Assembly: GCF_000225525.1 (NCBI RefSeq)
Contig: NZ_AGBF01000010.1
Coordinates: 23,846-87,845 of the forward strand
Direction: 5' to 3'
Source of the DNA: Streptomyces zinciresistens K42
GTDB taxonomy: Bacteria > Actinomycetota > Actinomycetes > Streptomycetales > Streptomycetaceae
DNA: 64,000 nucleotides
Shown: one piece after another, positions 33,872 to 45,654 of the stretch
Position numbering within the stretch: the stretch's first letter is position 1
How the letters are laid out: each line of letters starts with the position of its first letter
Made by a program: the position numbers and the translations under genes
The notes under the pieces: model-generated
What the model saw: the letters and a program-made list of their open reading frames with translations, nothing else
Told to the model about the DNA's origin: nothing
The model's database searches: none

Positions 33872-35986
33872 ATGGCCGACCCCTCCAGCTACCGACCCAA
33901 GCCGGGACAGATCCCGGACTCCCCCGGGGTGTACAGGTTCCGTGACGAGCACCGCCGGGTGATCTACGTCGGGAAGGCGAAGAGCCTGCGCCAGCGGCTG
34001 GCGAACTACTTCCAGGACCTGGCGGGCCTGCACCCGCGCACCCGCACCATGGTCACCACGGCCGCGTCCGTGGAGTGGACGGTGGTGTCCACGGAGGTCG
34101 AGGCGCTCCAGCTGGAGTACTCCTGGATCAAGGAGTACGACCCGCGGTTCAACGTCAAGTACCGCGACGACAAGAGCTACCCGTACCTCGCGGTGACGAT
34201 GAACGAGGAGTACCCGCGCGTGCAGGTGATGCGCGGTCACAAGAAGAAGGGCGTGCGCTACTTCGGGCCGTACGCGCACGCTTGGGCGATCCGCGACACC
34301 GTCGACCTCCTCCTGCGGGTGTTCCCCGTGCGGACCTGCTCGGCGGGCGTCTTCAAGAACGCCCGCCGCACCGGCCGCCCCTGCCTCCTCGGCTACATCG
34401 GCAAGTGCTCCGCCCCCTGCGTGGACCGGGTCTCCACGGAGGAGCACCGCGAACTGGCGGAAGAGTTCTGCGACTTCATGACCGGCCGGACGAGCACCTA
34501 TCTGCGCCGTCTGGAGCGCCAGATGGCGCAGGCGGCCGACGAGATGGAGTACGAGCGGGCCGCCCGCCTGCGCGACGACATCGGAGCCCTGAGAAAGGCC
34601 ATGGAGAAGAACGCCGTCGTGCTGGCCGACGCGACGGACGCCGACCTCGTCGCTGTCGCCGAGGACGAGCTGGAGGCGGCCGTGCAGATCTTCCACGTCC
34701 GGGGCGGCCGGGTGCGCGGCCAGCGCGGCTGGGTCACCGACAAGGTCGAGGAGATCACCACGGGAGCCCTCGTGGAGCACGCCCTCCAGCAGCTCTACGG
34801 CGAGGAGACCGGCGACGCGGTGCCCAAGGAGGTGCTCGTCCCGGCCCTGCCCGACCCGCCGGAGCCCGTGCAGGAGTGGCTGGCCGGGCGCCGCGGCTCC
34901 CAGGTGTCGCTGCGCGTCCCGCAGCGCGGCGACAAGCGGGCGCTGATGGAGACCGTCGAGCGCAACGCGCAGCAGGCCCTCGTCCTGCACAAGACCAAGC
35001 GCGCCTCCGACCTGACCACGCGCTCGCGCGCGCTGGAGGAGATCGCCGAGGCCCTCGACCTGGACAGCGCCCCGCTCAGGATCGAGTGCTACGACATCTC
35101 ACACTTCCAGGGCGACGACGTGGTGGCCTCGATGGTCGTCTTCGAGGACGGCCTGGCCCGCAAGGGCGAGTACCGCCGCTTCCAGATCAAGGGCTTCCGG
35201 GGCCAGGACGACGTCCGCTCCATGCACGAGGTGATCACCCGCCGCTTCAGGCGCTACCTGGCCGAGAAGGAGCGGACGGGGGAGTGGACGGACGGCGGGA
35301 GCGCGATCGGCGAGGGGGCGGCCGGCCCCGACGGCGACCCGGGCACCCCGGCGGACGTCTCCTCCGCCCCGCTGCCGGACGGCCTGAAGGACGAAGAGGG
35401 CCGGCCCAGGCGCTTCGCGTACCCGCCCCAGCTCGTCGTGGTCGACGGCGGGCAGCCGCAGGTCGCGGCCGCCCAGCGCGCCCTGGACGAGCTGGGGATC
35501 GACGACATCGCCGTCTGCGGCCTCGCCAAGCGCCTGGAGGAGGTGTGGGTGCCCGGCGAGGACGACCCCCTCGTCCTGCCCCGGACCAGCGAGGGCCTGT
35601 ACCTGCTCCAGCGCGTCCGCGACGAGGCCCACCGCTTCGCCATCACCTACCAGCGCGCCAAGCGCGCCAAGCGCTTCCGGTCGAGCCCGCTGGACGACGT
35701 CCCCGGTCTCGGCGAGACCCGCAAACAGGCCCTGATCAAGCATTTCGGCTCGGTGAAGAAGCTGCGATCCGCGACAATCGACCAGATCTGTGAGGTTCCC
35801 GGCATAGGCCGCAAGACGGCCGAGACCATCGCCGTCGCCCTCGCCCAGGCGGCGCCCGCCGCGCCCGCCGTGAACACGGCGACTGGAGAGATCATGGAAG
35901 ACGAGGACTCCGGTACGACGGCGGAGACCTCGGGGGAGCCCGTGTCCGCGGGCGCCCCGGACGAACGACGGGGGCAGGAGAGATGA
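33872..35986 (+). CDS. uvrC: Excinuclease ABC subunit C
   Basis: 704 residues; makes both incisions around a lesion bound by UvrB. The start [19 protein letters not shown] is ATG 33872. The GIY-YIG nuclease domain ([25 protein letters not shown]) makes the 3' cut. A UVR domain follows ([25 protein letters not shown]). The RNase H-like 5' nuclease has [21 protein letters not shown] and [10 protein letters not shown]. Tandem helix-hairpin-helix motifs close the protein ([18 protein letters not shown] and [17 protein letters not shown]). An acidic tail overlaps the rapZ start by 4 bp. Confidence 0.98.
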   Translation: MADPSSYRPKPGQIPDSPGVYRFRDEHRRVIYVGKAKSLRQRLANYFQDLAGLHPRTRTMVTTAASVEWTVVSTEVEALQLEYSWIKEYDPRFNVKYRDDKSYPYLAVTMNEEYPRVQVMRGHKKKGVRYFGPYAHAWAIRDTVDLLLRVFPVRTCSAGVFKNARRTGRPCLLGYIGKCSAPCVDRVSTEEHRELAEEFCDFMTGRTSTYLRRLERQMAQAADEMEYERAARLRDDIGALRKAMEKNAVVLADATDADLVAVAEDELEAAVQIFHVRGGRVRGQRGWVTDKVEEITTGALVEHALQQLYGEETGDAVPKEVLVPALPDPPEPVQEWLAGRRGSQVSLRVPQRGDKRALMETVERNAQQALVLHKTKRASDLTTRSRALEEIAEALDLDSAPLRIECYDISHFQGDDVVASMVVFEDGLARKGEYRRFQIKGFRGQDDVRSMHEVITRRFRRYLAEKERTGEWTDGGSAIGEGAAGPDGDPGTPADVSSAPLPDGLKDEEGRPRRFAYPPQLVVVDGGQPQVAAAQRALDELGIDDIAVCGLAKRLEEVWVPGEDDPLVLPRTSEGLYLLQRVRDEAHRFAITYQRAKRAKRFRSSPLDDVPGLGETRKQALIKHFGSVKKLRSATIDQICEVPGIGRKTAETIAVALAQAAPAAPAVNTATGEIMEDEDSGTTAETSGEPVSAGAPDERRGQER

Positions 35987-36999
35987 GCGAGCACGACACG
36001 GGACCCGCGGCCGAACAGGATCGACGGGCCCGGCAGACTCGGCACAGCACCGGCGGGGACCCCGCCGAGCAGGAAGCACGCCAGGAAGACGGAGCACAGG
36101 TGAGTACGGGCAGCGAGACGGCCGGGGCCCCCGAGGCGGCCATCCCCGAGCTGGTGATCATCTCCGGCATGTCCGGGGCGGGCCGCTCCACGGCAGCCAA
36201 GTGTCTGGAGGACCTCGGCTGGTTCGTCGTCGACAACCTGCCGCCCGCCCTGATCCCCACCATGGTGGAACTCGGCGCCCGCTCCCAGGGCAACGTGGCG
36301 CGCATCGCGGTCGTCGTCGACGTCCGCGGCCGCCGCTTCTTCGACAACCTCCGCGAGTCGCTCTCGGACCTCGACTCCCGGTCAGTCACGCGCCGGATCG
36401 TCTTCCTGGAGTCCTCCGACGACGCCCTGGTGCGCCGCTTCGAGGGGGTGCGCCGCCCGCACCCCCTCCAGGGTGACGGCCGTATCGTCGACGGCATCGC
36501 CGCCGAGCGCGAGCTGCTGCGGGAACTGCGCGGCGACGCCGATCTGGTGATCGACACCTCCAGCCTCAACGTCCACGAGCTGCGGGCCAAGATGGACGCC
36601 CAGTTCGCCGGCGACGAGGAGCCGGAGCTGCGGGCCACGGTCATGTCGTTCGGCTTCAAGTACGGCCTTCCGGTCGACGCCGACCTGGTCGTCGACATGC
36701 GCTTCCTGCCCAACCCGCACTGGGTCCCGGAACTGCGCCCCTTCACCGGCCTGAACGAGGAGGTCGCGGCGTTCGTCCTCAACCAGCCGGGCGCCAAGGA
36801 GTTCCTCGACCGGTACGCCGAACTGCTCCAGCTGGTCGCCGCGGGCTACCGCCGTGAGGGCAAGCGCTACGTGACCATCGCCGTGGGCTGCACGGGGGGC
36901 AAGCACCGCTCGGTCGCCATGTCGGAGAAGCTCGCCGCGCGCCTCGCGGCCGAGGGCGTGGAGACGGTGGTCGTGCACCGGGACATGGGACGGGAATGA
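35983..36999 (+). CDS. rapZ: RapZ/YvcJ-family P-loop nucleotide-binding protein
   Basis: 338 residues, about 50 longer than E. coli RapZ because of a Glu/Gln/Arg-rich N-terminus; GTG at 36100 is an alternative start that would remove 39 residues. Walker A at 62-70 reads GMSGAGRST, with Arg replacing the usual Lys. Other conserved parts are [56 protein letters not shown] and [17 protein letters not shown] [17 protein letters not shown] near the C-terminus. In E. coli RapZ steers RNase E to GlmZ; streptomycetes lack that sRNA, so its role here is undefined. It overlaps uvrC and yvcK by 4 bp each. Confidence 0.95.
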   Translation: MSEHDTGPAAEQDRRARQTRHSTGGDPAEQEARQEDGAQVSTGSETAGAPEAAIPELVIISGMSGAGRSTAAKCLEDLGWFVVDNLPPALIPTMVELGARSQGNVARIAVVVDVRGRRFFDNLRESLSDLDSRSVTRRIVFLESSDDALVRRFEGVRRPHPLQGDGRIVDGIAAERELLRELRGDADLVIDTSSLNVHELRAKMDAQFAGDEEPELRATVMSFGFKYGLPVDADLVVDMRFLPNPHWVPELRPFTGLNEEVAAFVLNQPGAKEFLDRYAELLQLVAAGYRREGKRYVTIAVGCTGGKHRSVAMSEKLAARLAAEGVETVVVHRDMGRE

Positions 37000-38063
37000 C
37001 CGGACGTACTCCGCGGCCGAGCATGCTGCGCCGGGTGATGCCCGAGGGGCGCGGCCGGCGCTCCGCCGAGGCGCGGGGCGCACGGACGCGCCGCCGGGGC
37101 ACCCAGCCCAAGGTCGTCGCCCTCGGCGGCGGCATGGGCCTGTCGGCCTCGCTCGCCGCGCTGCGCCGGATCACCGGCGATCTCACCGCCGTCGTCACCG
37201 TGGCCGACGACGGCGGCTCCAGCGGTCGTCTGCGCGACGAACTGGGCGTGCTGCCGCCCGGCGACCTGCGCAAGGCGCTGGCCGCGCTGTGCGGCGACGA
37301 CGACTGGGGCCAGACCTGGTCCCGCGTCATCCAGCACCGCTTCCACTCCCAGGGCGACCTGCACGACCACGCCGTCGGCAATCTGCTCATCGTCGCCCTG
37401 TGGGAGCAGCTCGGCGACCACGTCCAGGCCCTCGACCTGGTCGGCAGGCTGCTCGGCGCGCACGGGCGCGTCCTGCCCATGTCCGCGGTGCCGCTGGAGC
37501 TCCAGGCCCTCGTCAAGGGACACGAACCGGACCGCCCCGAAGAGGTGGACACGGTGCGCGGCCAGGCCACCGTCGCCCTCACCCCCGGCGAGGTCCAGTC
37601 GGTGCACCTCGTGCCGCCCGACCCGCCCGCGGTCCCGGAGGCCGTGGCGGCCGTCCAGGACGCCGACTGGGTGGTGCTGGGCCCCGGCTCCTGGTTCTCC
37701 TCGGTCATCCCCCACCTCCTCGTGCCGGAACTGCTGGACGCGCTCATCGAGACGAAGGCGCGCCGGGTACTCTCCCTGAACCTCGCCCCGCAGCCCGGAG
37801 AAACCGAGGGCTTCTCTCCGCAGCGTCATTTGGAGGTTTTGGGACGACACGCCCCTAAACTCGCCCTGGACGTGGTGCTGGCCGACGAGGCCGCCGTGCC
37901 CGACCGCGACGTGCTCACCGAGGCCGCCAAGCGGCTCGGTGCGGCGGTCGAGCTGGCCCCCGTGGCCCGGACGGACGGGACGCCCCGGCACGACCCGGAG
38001 CTCCTCGCCGCCGCGTACGACCGTATTTTTCGGATGCATGGAAGGATCGGCCCATGGCGATGA
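36996..38063 (+). CDS. yvcK: YvcK-family UDP-sugar-binding protein (gluconeogenesis factor)
   Basis: 355 residues; start [19 protein letters not shown] at 36996, overlapping rapZ (ATGA). A basic N-terminal 40 residues precede the Rossmann-like core [20 protein letters not shown], then [29 protein letters not shown], the CofD-like [15 protein letters not shown] and [18 protein letters not shown]. Bacillus YvcK binds UDP-GlcNAc and is needed on gluconeogenic carbon and for cell-wall homeostasis. The gene overlaps whiA by 10 bp and contains an AT-richer segment near 37830-37860 that probably holds the whiA promoter. Confidence 0.95.
   Translation: MTGRTPRPSMLRRVMPEGRGRRSAEARGARTRRRGTQPKVVALGGGMGLSASLAALRRITGDLTAVVTVADDGGSSGRLRDELGVLPPGDLRKALAALCGDDDWGQTWSRVIQHRFHSQGDLHDHAVGNLLIVALWEQLGDHVQALDLVGRLLGAHGRVLPMSAVPLELQALVKGHEPDRPEEVDTVRGQATVALTPGEVQSVHLVPPDPPAVPEAVAAVQDADWVVLGPGSWFSSVIPHLLVPELLDALIETKARRVLSLNLAPQPGETEGFSPQRHLEVLGRHAPKLALDVVLADEAAVPDRDVLTEAAKRLGAAVELAPVARTDGTPRHDPELLAAAYDRIFRMHGRIGPWR
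37830..37862 (+). promoter_or_regulatory. Candidate WhiA-responsive internal promoter of whiA
   Basis: Within the 3' part of yvcK lies an unusually AT-rich run (catttggaggttttggg) followed by the WhiA recognition pentamer GACAC at 37846-37850 and taaact downstream. Published S. coelicolor/S. venezuelae work reports an autoregulated whiA promoter inside the upstream gene and a GACAC binding motif. Exact -10/-35 boxes cannot be fixed by eye. Confidence 0.5.
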
Positions 38064-39043
38064 CGGCAGCGGTGAAGGACGAGATCTCCCGGCTCCCCGT
38101 CACCCGGACCTGCTGCAGGAAGGCGGAGGTCTCCGCCATTCTGCGGTTCGCCGGCGGCCTCCACCTGGTGAGCGGGCGCATTGTGATCGAGGCGGAGCTG
38201 GACACGGCGATGGCGGCCCGCAGACTCAAGCGCGACATTCTGGAGATCTTCGGCCACAGTTCCGAACTGATCGTGATGGCGCCCGGCGGGCTGCGCCGCG
38301 GATCGCGTTACGTCGTACGGGTGGTAGCGGGCGGTGACCAGCTCGCCCGGCAGACCGGTCTGGTCGACGGACGGGGCCGCCCCATCCGCGGACTGCCCCC
38401 GCAGGTGGTCAGCGGGGCCACCTGCGACGCGGAGGCCGCCTGGCGCGGCGCCTTCCTCGCGCACGGCTCGCTGACCGAGCCCGGCCGTTCCTCCTCCCTG
38501 GAGGTCACCTGCCCGGGGCCCGAGGCCGCGCTCGCCCTGGTCGGCGCCGCCCGCCGGCTGTCGATCGCGGCGAAGGCCCGCGAGGTGCGGGGCGTGGACC
38601 GCGTGGTCGTGCGGGACGGCGACGCCATCGGCGCCCTGCTCACCCGGCTCGGCGCGCACGAGTCCGTGCTGGCCTGGGAGGAGCGCCGGATGCGGCGCGA
38701 GGTCCGCGCCACCGCCAACCGGCTCGCCAACTTCGACGACGCCAATCTCCGCCGCTCCGCGCGCGCGGCCGTCGCGGCCGGTGCCCGGGTCCAGCGGGCC
38801 CTGGAGATCCTCGGCGAGGAGGTCCCCGAGCATCTCGCCGCCGCCGGGCGCCTGCGCATGGACCACAAGCAGGCGTCCCTGGAGGAGCTGGGCGCGCTCG
38901 CCGACCCGCCGCTGACCAAGGACGCCGTCGCCGGCCGGATCCGCCGGCTGCTGGCGATGGCCGACAAACGGGCACAGGACCTCGGCATCCCGGGCACCGA
39001 GGCCAACCTCAGCGAGGAGCTGGCGGACACCCTCGCAGTATGA
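38054..39043 (+). CDS. whiA: Sporulation transcription regulator WhiA
   Basis: 329 residues; start [19 protein letters not shown] at ATG 38054. WhiA works with WhiB to switch aerial hyphae from growth to sporulation septation (ftsZ, ftsW, ftsK targets). The N-terminal two thirds are a degenerate LAGLIDADG homing-endonuclease fold ([17 protein letters not shown] ... [24 protein letters not shown]). The C-terminus carries the helix-turn-helix domain ([36 protein letters not shown]). The length matches orthologues. It is the last gene of the uvrC-rapZ-yvcK-whiA cluster, an order conserved through actinobacteria. Confidence 0.98.
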   Translation: MAMTAAVKDEISRLPVTRTCCRKAEVSAILRFAGGLHLVSGRIVIEAELDTAMAARRLKRDILEIFGHSSELIVMAPGGLRRGSRYVVRVVAGGDQLARQTGLVDGRGRPIRGLPPQVVSGATCDAEAAWRGAFLAHGSLTEPGRSSSLEVTCPGPEAALALVGAARRLSIAAKAREVRGVDRVVVRDGDAIGALLTRLGAHESVLAWEERRMRREVRATANRLANFDDANLRRSARAAVAAGARVQRALEILGEEVPEHLAAAGRLRMDHKQASLEELGALADPPLTKDAVAGRIRRLLAMADKRAQDLGIPGTEANLSEELADTLAV

Positions 39044-39101
39044 CCGGCCGCACCCGGAGCGCTCCGCCCTCCGTGAAATGACGGGCAGTCAAAACAGTGG
39101 T

Positions 39102-39126
39102 GCCGATGTCCACTTGAGGCATCGGC
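39102..39126 (+). terminator. Hairpin downstream of whiA
   Basis: gccgatg / catcggc, 7-bp arms with an 11-nt loop, about 60 bp after the whiA stop. Weak, but it is the only candidate there. Confidence 0.45.
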
Positions 39127-39227
39127 ATCGCCGTTTGTCGGTCTTTGCGGCACTCTTGACTGGACCATGAACTGGCATGAGCCTGGCAGTCATTCGTCAC
39201 TGTGGCGGAACACTGCTAGGGGGGTTC

Positions 39228-42182
39228 ATGAGACCCAGAGCGAGATCGATCCTCGCTGTCGGCGCGCTCCTTGTAGGCGGAGCGAGCATTGCACCCATCG
39301 CCCAGGCACAACAGGGAAGTTCACGGGATTCCGGCCCGGCCGAGGTCAAGGTGTTCCGGGCCGAGATCACCAGGAAGCAGATACCCCTGCTGCTGGCGGC
39401 CGGTCAGGACGGCCGCGAACTGAGCCGGCAGGCGCCCGCGAAGGGCAAGGCCACCGTCGAGGTGTACCTCACCGACGACCAGGCCGGAAAACTGGAGAAG
39501 CAGGGGGTCGCGCTCGCCGAGTACGACCTGTCGGCCAAGGCCGAGGCCCGCGTCGAGAAGGCCGCCGAGGGCGTGTTCCGTCCGTACGGCGGCACCGGGG
39601 GGCTGAAGGAGGAGATCGTCCGGACCGGGCAGCAGAACCCGGGGCTGACCAAGGTCGTCTCCATCGGGAAGACGGTCAGCGGCCAGGACATCCTCGCCGT
39701 CAAGCTCACCAAGGACGCCAAGAAGGCGAAGGACGGCTCCAAGCCCGCCGTCCTCTACATGTCCAACCAGCACGCGCGCGAGTGGATCACGCCGGAGATG
39801 ACCCGGCGCCTGATGCGCTACTACCTGGACAACTACCAGAAGGACAAGCGGGTCAAGAAGATCGTGGACTCCCGCGAGCTGTGGTTCGTGCTGTCGGCCA
39901 ACCCCGACGGCTACGACTACTCCTTCAAGGACTCCGACACCCGCATGTGGCGCAAGAACCTGCGCGACATCAACGGTGACGGTGCCGTCAGCACCGGCGA
40001 CGGCGTCGACCTGAACCGCAACTTCTCCTACAAGTGGGGCTACGACGACGAGGGTTCGTCACCCAACCCCACCAGCGAGACCTACCGGGGCGCGAGCGCG
40101 GGCTCGGAGCCCGAGACGAAGGCCCTGGACGCCTTCCAGAAGCGCGTCGGCTTCACCTACGGCATCAACTACCACTCGGCCGCCGAACTCCTCCTCTACG
40201 GCGTCGGCTGGCAGGTGGCCACCAACACCCCCGACGACGTCATGTACAAGGCGCTCGCCGGCACCCCGGGCAACTCCGCGATCCCCGGCTACCGCCCGCA
40301 GGTCTCCTCGGAGCTGTACACGACCAACGGCGAGGCCGACGGACACGCCGCGAACGTCAACGGCCTGTCGATGTTCACCCCGGAGATGTCGACCTGCCAG
40401 ACCGCGTCGAACATCGACCCGAACGACCGGTGGAACGCGGCCGACTGCCAGTCCGTGTTCAACTTCCCCGACGACGAGAAGCTGATCCAGGACGAGTTCA
40501 CCAAGAACGTGCCGTTCGCGCTGTCCGTCGCCGAGAGCGCCGCGCGGCCCGACCAGCCCGTCTCCGCACTGGGCCTGAAGGCCGCCGACTTCACCCCGGC
40601 GCCGTTCACCACGTCGTACTCCCGCGGCGCCGACCAGGAGGTCTCCGTCGTCGCACGCAAGTCCGTGCGCGACAAGGAGCTCAAGTACCGCGTCAACGGC
40701 GGCCGTACGCTCGACGTGGCGCTGCGGCCCTGGAAGGGCGGCGAGACCTACGGCGGCGACGACAACCTCTACTTCGACGAGTACCGCGCCAAGGTCCGCG
40801 ACGGCGGACCCGGCGACAAGGTCGAGGTGTGGTTCACCGGCGAGACCCGCGCCGGGAAGAAGGTCGCCAGCGAGCGCTTCACGTACCAGGTCGCCGAACG
40901 CCCGCGCGCGGACGTCCTCGTGGTCGCCGAGGAAGGCGCTCCCGCCACCCAGACGCAGAAGTACGTCGACGCGCTGCGGGAGAACGGCCGCAGGGCCGCC
41001 GTCTGGGACGTCGCCACGCAGGGCGCGCCCGACGCCCTCGGTGTGCTGGGCCACTTCAAGACGGTCGTGCACTACACCGGAGCCGCCACCCCCGGCAACG
41101 CCACCCAGCTCCAGCTGCGCGCCTACCTCAACGAGGGCGGCAAGCTGGTGGAGGCGGGCGAGCAGGCCGGCGGCAACGTCGACCTCGGTGACGGCACCCT
41201 GTCCAACGACTTCAGCCAGTACTACCTGGGCGCCTACTCCCGTACGTCGCTGCCCGGCGCCACCGGCTTCACCGGCTCGGGCAGGCTCGGCGGCGTGAGC
41301 GGGGCGCTCGGCGACGCGCCCGGCAACCCCCTCGACAAGGCCGGGAGTTACAGCGTCACCTCCGACGAACTGCCCGCGGGCACGTTCCCGCAGTTCGCCA
41401 GCGCGGGAGCCGGCCGGTTCGCCGGGACGGTCAACCCGTACGGACCGTACGCGGGTTCGTGGATGGCGGCCGCCGTGCACACCGACGACTCCTGGAAGCG
41501 GCTCAGCAGGACCGTCGATCTCACCGGGGTGACCGCGGCCCAGCTGCCCAAGCTGCGCACGCAGTTGCTGTGGGACGTCGAGCCCGGGTACGACAACGTC
41601 CTGCTGGAGGCCCGCACCACCGGGGGCGACGACTGGACGACCCTTCCGGAGGCGGGCGGCGCCAGCAGCTCCGCAGTGCCTGCGGAGTGCGAGGCCGGCT
41701 TCTACATCGCCGGACACCCCTTCCTCAAGCGCTATCTGACGCAGTCCGCGGCGGGCTGCACGGCGTCCGGCACCAGCGGGTCGTGGAACGCCATCACCGG
41801 CGCCTCGGCGGGCTGGAAGCAGGTCGAGTTCGACCTGAGCGCGTACGCCGGCAAGTCGGTGGAGATCTCGCTCAGCTACGTCACCGACCCCGGGTCCGGC
41901 GGTCGCGGCGTCCTGGCCGACGACGCCTCGCTCGTCCTCGGCGGCACGGCCACCGAGACCGAGGGCTTCGAGACCTCGCTCGGCGCCTGGCGGGTGGCCG
42001 GACCGCCCCCGGGCAGCCCGGCCGTACTGAAGGACTGGACGCGCACCGGGGCGCTGTTCCAGACGTACGGCGCGGTCACGACGGACGACACGGTGCTGCT
42101 GGGCTTCGGCCTGGAACACGTCACCGCGGCGGCCGACCGCAAGGCGCTCATCGGAAAGGCCCTGGCCTCACTTGAGGACTGA
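39228..42182 (+). CDS. Secreted M14-family zinc carboxypeptidase with C-terminal accessory domains
   Basis: 984 residues from ATG 39228 (MRPRARSILAVGALLVGG), with aggggg upstream. A signal peptide ends near residue 28 (PIAQAQ). Residues 38-115 resemble a carboxypeptidase propeptide. The catalytic domain (about 118-460) shows zinc ligands His182 and Glu185 in NQHAREW, His316 in INYHSAAELLLYG, substrate-binding DLNRNF, and catalytic Glu386 in FTPEMSTC. The C-terminal 500 residues include Ig-like and jelly-roll-type segments often seen with bacterial M14 and immune-inhibitor proteases. It should degrade extracellular peptides. No operon partner. Confidence 0.94.
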   Translation: MRPRARSILAVGALLVGGASIAPIAQAQQGSSRDSGPAEVKVFRAEITRKQIPLLLAAGQDGRELSRQAPAKGKATVEVYLTDDQAGKLEKQGVALAEYDLSAKAEARVEKAAEGVFRPYGGTGGLKEEIVRTGQQNPGLTKVVSIGKTVSGQDILAVKLTKDAKKAKDGSKPAVLYMSNQHAREWITPEMTRRLMRYYLDNYQKDKRVKKIVDSRELWFVLSANPDGYDYSFKDSDTRMWRKNLRDINGDGAVSTGDGVDLNRNFSYKWGYDDEGSSPNPTSETYRGASAGSEPETKALDAFQKRVGFTYGINYHSAAELLLYGVGWQVATNTPDDVMYKALAGTPGNSAIPGYRPQVSSELYTTNGEADGHAANVNGLSMFTPEMSTCQTASNIDPNDRWNAADCQSVFNFPDDEKLIQDEFTKNVPFALSVAESAARPDQPVSALGLKAADFTPAPFTTSYSRGADQEVSVVARKSVRDKELKYRVNGGRTLDVALRPWKGGETYGGDDNLYFDEYRAKVRDGGPGDKVEVWFTGETRAGKKVASERFTYQVAERPRADVLVVAEEGAPATQTQKYVDALRENGRRAAVWDVATQGAPDALGVLGHFKTVVHYTGAATPGNATQLQLRAYLNEGGKLVEAGEQAGGNVDLGDGTLSNDFSQYYLGAYSRTSLPGATGFTGSGRLGGVSGALGDAPGNPLDKAGSYSVTSDELPAGTFPQFASAGAGRFAGTVNPYGPYAGSWMAAAVHTDDSWKRLSRTVDLTGVTAAQLPKLRTQLLWDVEPGYDNVLLEARTTGGDDWTTLPEAGGASSSAVPAECEAGFYIAGHPFLKRYLTQSAAGCTASGTSGSWNAITGASAGWKQVEFDLSAYAGKSVEISLSYVTDPGSGGRGVLADDASLVLGGTATETEGFETSLGAWRVAGPPPGSPAVLKDWTRTGALFQTYGAVTTDDTVLLGFGLEHVTAAADRKALIGKALASLED

Positions 42183-42246
42183 CACGCCGAGGTCAACCGC
42201 GCGCGACGCACGGTGACCGGAACGTGTGATCCGGGCTTCCTGGCAG

Positions 42247-42282
42247 GGCGGTCCGTACCCCTACTGGTGGGTACGGGCCGCC
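42247..42282 (+). terminator. Terminator of the carboxypeptidase gene
   Basis: ggcggtccgtaccc / gggtacgggccgcc, 14-bp arms with one G-U pair, 8-nt loop, 65 bp after the stop. Confidence 0.85.
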
Positions 42283-42330
42283 GTGCCGTGTATGAGGCGT
42301 CTGGATGTCACCACGGAGGCCGCAGAGAGG

Positions 42331-43419
<1,089 letters not shown>

Positions 43420-43449
43420 TATCCAGAGCGGGCACCTCGTCGTGAGAGC

Positions 43450-43487
43450 AGGGCTCGGGCAGCGCAGGGACGCGCCGCCCGAGCCCT
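43450..43487 (+). terminator. Terminator between gap and pgk
   Basis: agggctcgggc / gcccgagccct, perfect 11-bp arms, 16-nt loop. Confidence 0.85.
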
Positions 43488-43563
43488 GACTCGCGTGCTG
43501 ATCAGACCTGTTGGATCACGAGCGCTTCCGAGCGATCACGAGCCCTTCCCAGGAGTCCCCTTC

Positions 43564-44775
43564 ATGAAGACGATCGACGCACTGCTCGCCGAAGGCGTCG
43601 CCGGCAAGCGGGTCTTCGTCCGCGCCGACCTGAACGTGCCGCTGGACGGCACCACGATCACCGACGACGGCCGTATCCGCGCCGTGCTGCCCACGGTCAA
43701 GGCGCTCGCCGAGGCGGGGGCCCGTGTGGTCGTCGCCTCCCACCTGGGCCGCCCCAAGGGCACCCCGGACCCGGCGTTCACCCTCGCGCCCGCCGCCGCG
43801 CGCCTCGGGGAACTCCTCGGCGCCGAGGTCGCCTTCGCGGCCGACACGGTCGGCGAGTCCGCGCGGTCCGTGGTCGCCGGCCTCGCGAACGGCGGGGTCG
43901 CCGTCGTGGAGAACCTGCGTTTCAACGCCGGTGAGACGGCCCGGGACGACGCCGAGCGCGCCGCCTTCGCCGACCGCCTGGCCGCTCTCGCCGACGTCTA
44001 CGTGGGCGACGGCTTCGGCGCGGTCCACCGCAAGCACGCCTCGGTGTACGACCTCCCGGCCCGTCTGCCGCACTACGCCGGCCATCTCATCGCCGACGAG
44101 GTCGGTGTCCTGAAGAAGCTCACCGACGACGTCAAGCGCCCGTACGTGGTCGCGCTCGGCGGCGCCAAGGTCTCCGACAAGCTCGCCGTCATCGACGAAC
44201 TGCTCGGCAGGGCCGACCGCATCCTCATCGGCGGCGGCATGGCCTACACCTTCCTCAAGGCGCAGGGGCACGAGGTCGGCATCTCCCTCCTCCAGGAGGA
44301 CCAGCTCCCGGCCGTCACCGAGTACATGGAGCGCGCCGGGAAGAACGGCGTCGAACTCGTCCTGCCGGTCGACGTCCTCGTCGCCGGTGAGTTCCCCGAC
44401 CTCAGGACCAAGGCCCCGGCCAACCCCTCGACCGTCGCCGTGGACGCCATCCCCGCCGACCAGCAGGGCCTGGACATCGGTCCGCGGACCAGCAAGCTGT
44501 ACGCCTCGAAGCTCGCCGACGCCGGCACCGTCTTCTGGAACGGCCCCATGGGCGTCTTCGAGCACCCCGACTACGCCGAGGGCACCAAGGCGGTCGCCCA
44601 GGCCCTCGTCGACGCCCCGGGCTTCACCGTGGTCGGCGGCGGCGACTCCGCCGCGGCCGTCCGCACGCTGGGCTTCGACGAGTCGGCATTCGGCCACATC
44701 TCGACCGGTGGCGGCGCCTCCCTCGAATACCTCGAGGGCAAGACGCTCCCCGGCCTCGCCGCACTGGAGGACTGA
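43564..44775 (+). CDS. pgk: Phosphoglycerate kinase
   Basis: 403 residues; transfers phosphate from 1,3-bisphosphoglycerate to ADP. The start MKTIDALLAEGVAGKRVFV at ATG 43564 follows caggag. The signature RADLNVPLDG, the substrate-binding basic patch SHLGRPKG, NLRFNAGE and VGDGFGAVHRKHAS are present, as are the nucleotide-binding ALGGAKVSDKLAV and late WNGPMGVFE ... VGGGDSAAAVR. The length is typical. tpiA follows after 6 bp, so the two are co-translated. Confidence 0.98.
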   Translation: MKTIDALLAEGVAGKRVFVRADLNVPLDGTTITDDGRIRAVLPTVKALAEAGARVVVASHLGRPKGTPDPAFTLAPAAARLGELLGAEVAFAADTVGESARSVVAGLANGGVAVVENLRFNAGETARDDAERAAFADRLAALADVYVGDGFGAVHRKHASVYDLPARLPHYAGHLIADEVGVLKKLTDDVKRPYVVALGGAKVSDKLAVIDELLGRADRILIGGGMAYTFLKAQGHEVGISLLQEDQLPAVTEYMERAGKNGVELVLPVDVLVAGEFPDLRTKAPANPSTVAVDAIPADQQGLDIGPRTSKLYASKLADAGTVFWNGPMGVFEHPDYAEGTKAVAQALVDAPGFTVVGGGDSAAAVRTLGFDESAFGHISTGGGASLEYLEGKTLPGLAALED

Positions 44776-44781
44776 CCCTTT

Positions 44782-45558
44782 ATGAGCACGCGCACGCCGC
44801 TGATGGCGGGCAACTGGAAGATGAACCTCAACCACCTGGAGGCCATCGCCCACGTCCAGAAGCTCGCCTTCGCCCTGGCCGACAAGGACTACGACGCCGT
44901 CGAGGTCGCCGTCCTGCCGCCCTTCACCGACCTGCGCTCCGTGCAGACCCTGGTCGACGGCGACAAGCTCAAGATCAAGTACGGCGCCCAGGACATCTCG
45001 GCGCACGACTCCGGTGCCTACACCGGCGAGATCTCCGGCCCGATGCTGGCCAAGCTGAAGTGCACGTACGTGGCGATCGGCCACTCCGAGCGCCGCCAGT
45101 ACCACGCCGAGACGGACGAGATCGTCAACACCAAGGTCAAGGCCGCCTACAAGCACGGTCTGACGCCGATCCTGTGCGTGGGCGAGGAACTGGAGGTCCG
45201 TGAAGCGGGCAGCCACGTCTCCCACACCCTCGCCCAGGTCGAGGGCGGTCTGAAGGACCTCCCGGCCGAGCAGGCCGAGACCGTCGTGATCGCCTACGAG
45301 CCGGTCTGGGCCATCGGCACCGGCAAGGTCTGCGGCGCGGACGACGCGCAGGAGGTCTGCGCCGCCATCCGCGGCAAGCTCGCCGAGCTGTACTCGCAGG
45401 ACGTGGCCGACAAGATCCGCATCCAGTACGGCGGCTCGGTGAAGTCCGGCAATGTGGCCGAGATCATGGCAAAGGCCGACATCGACGGCGCGCTGATCGG
45501 CGGTGCCTCGCTGGACGCCGACGAGTTCGTCAAGATCGTGCGGTTCCGCGACCAGTGA
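44782..45558 (+). CDS. tpiA: Triosephosphate isomerase
   Basis: 258 residues; interconverts dihydroxyacetone phosphate and glyceraldehyde 3-phosphate. The start [19 protein letters not shown] is at ATG 44782, 6 bp behind pgk. Active-site residues are Lys13 (GNWKMN), His101 (AIGHSERRQ) and Glu173 in [11 protein letters not shown]. The phosphate-gripping loop IQYGGSV and the final GGASLD are present. secG follows 96 bp later in the same direction. Confidence 0.98.
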   Translation: MSTRTPLMAGNWKMNLNHLEAIAHVQKLAFALADKDYDAVEVAVLPPFTDLRSVQTLVDGDKLKIKYGAQDISAHDSGAYTGEISGPMLAKLKCTYVAIGHSERRQYHAETDEIVNTKVKAAYKHGLTPILCVGEELEVREAGSHVSHTLAQVEGGLKDLPAEQAETVVIAYEPVWAIGTGKVCGADDAQEVCAAIRGKLAELYSQDVADKIRIQYGGSVKSGNVAEIMAKADIDGALIGGASLDADEFVKIVRFRDQ

Positions 45559-45654
45559 GTATGCGGTAACGACGTTTCGTCGTACTCTTGCGGGGGCTGG
45601 TGCGCGTTCACCGGCCCCCGTCGTCCATCCGAATCCGAGGAAGTTGGTCCAGCC

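Noticed and set aside
39137..39159. TTGTCGGTC with 8-bp spacing before the M14 carboxypeptidase
   Set aside because: The hexamer at the -10 position is ACTCTT, not TAnnnT, and a secreted peptidase is not an expected damage gene.
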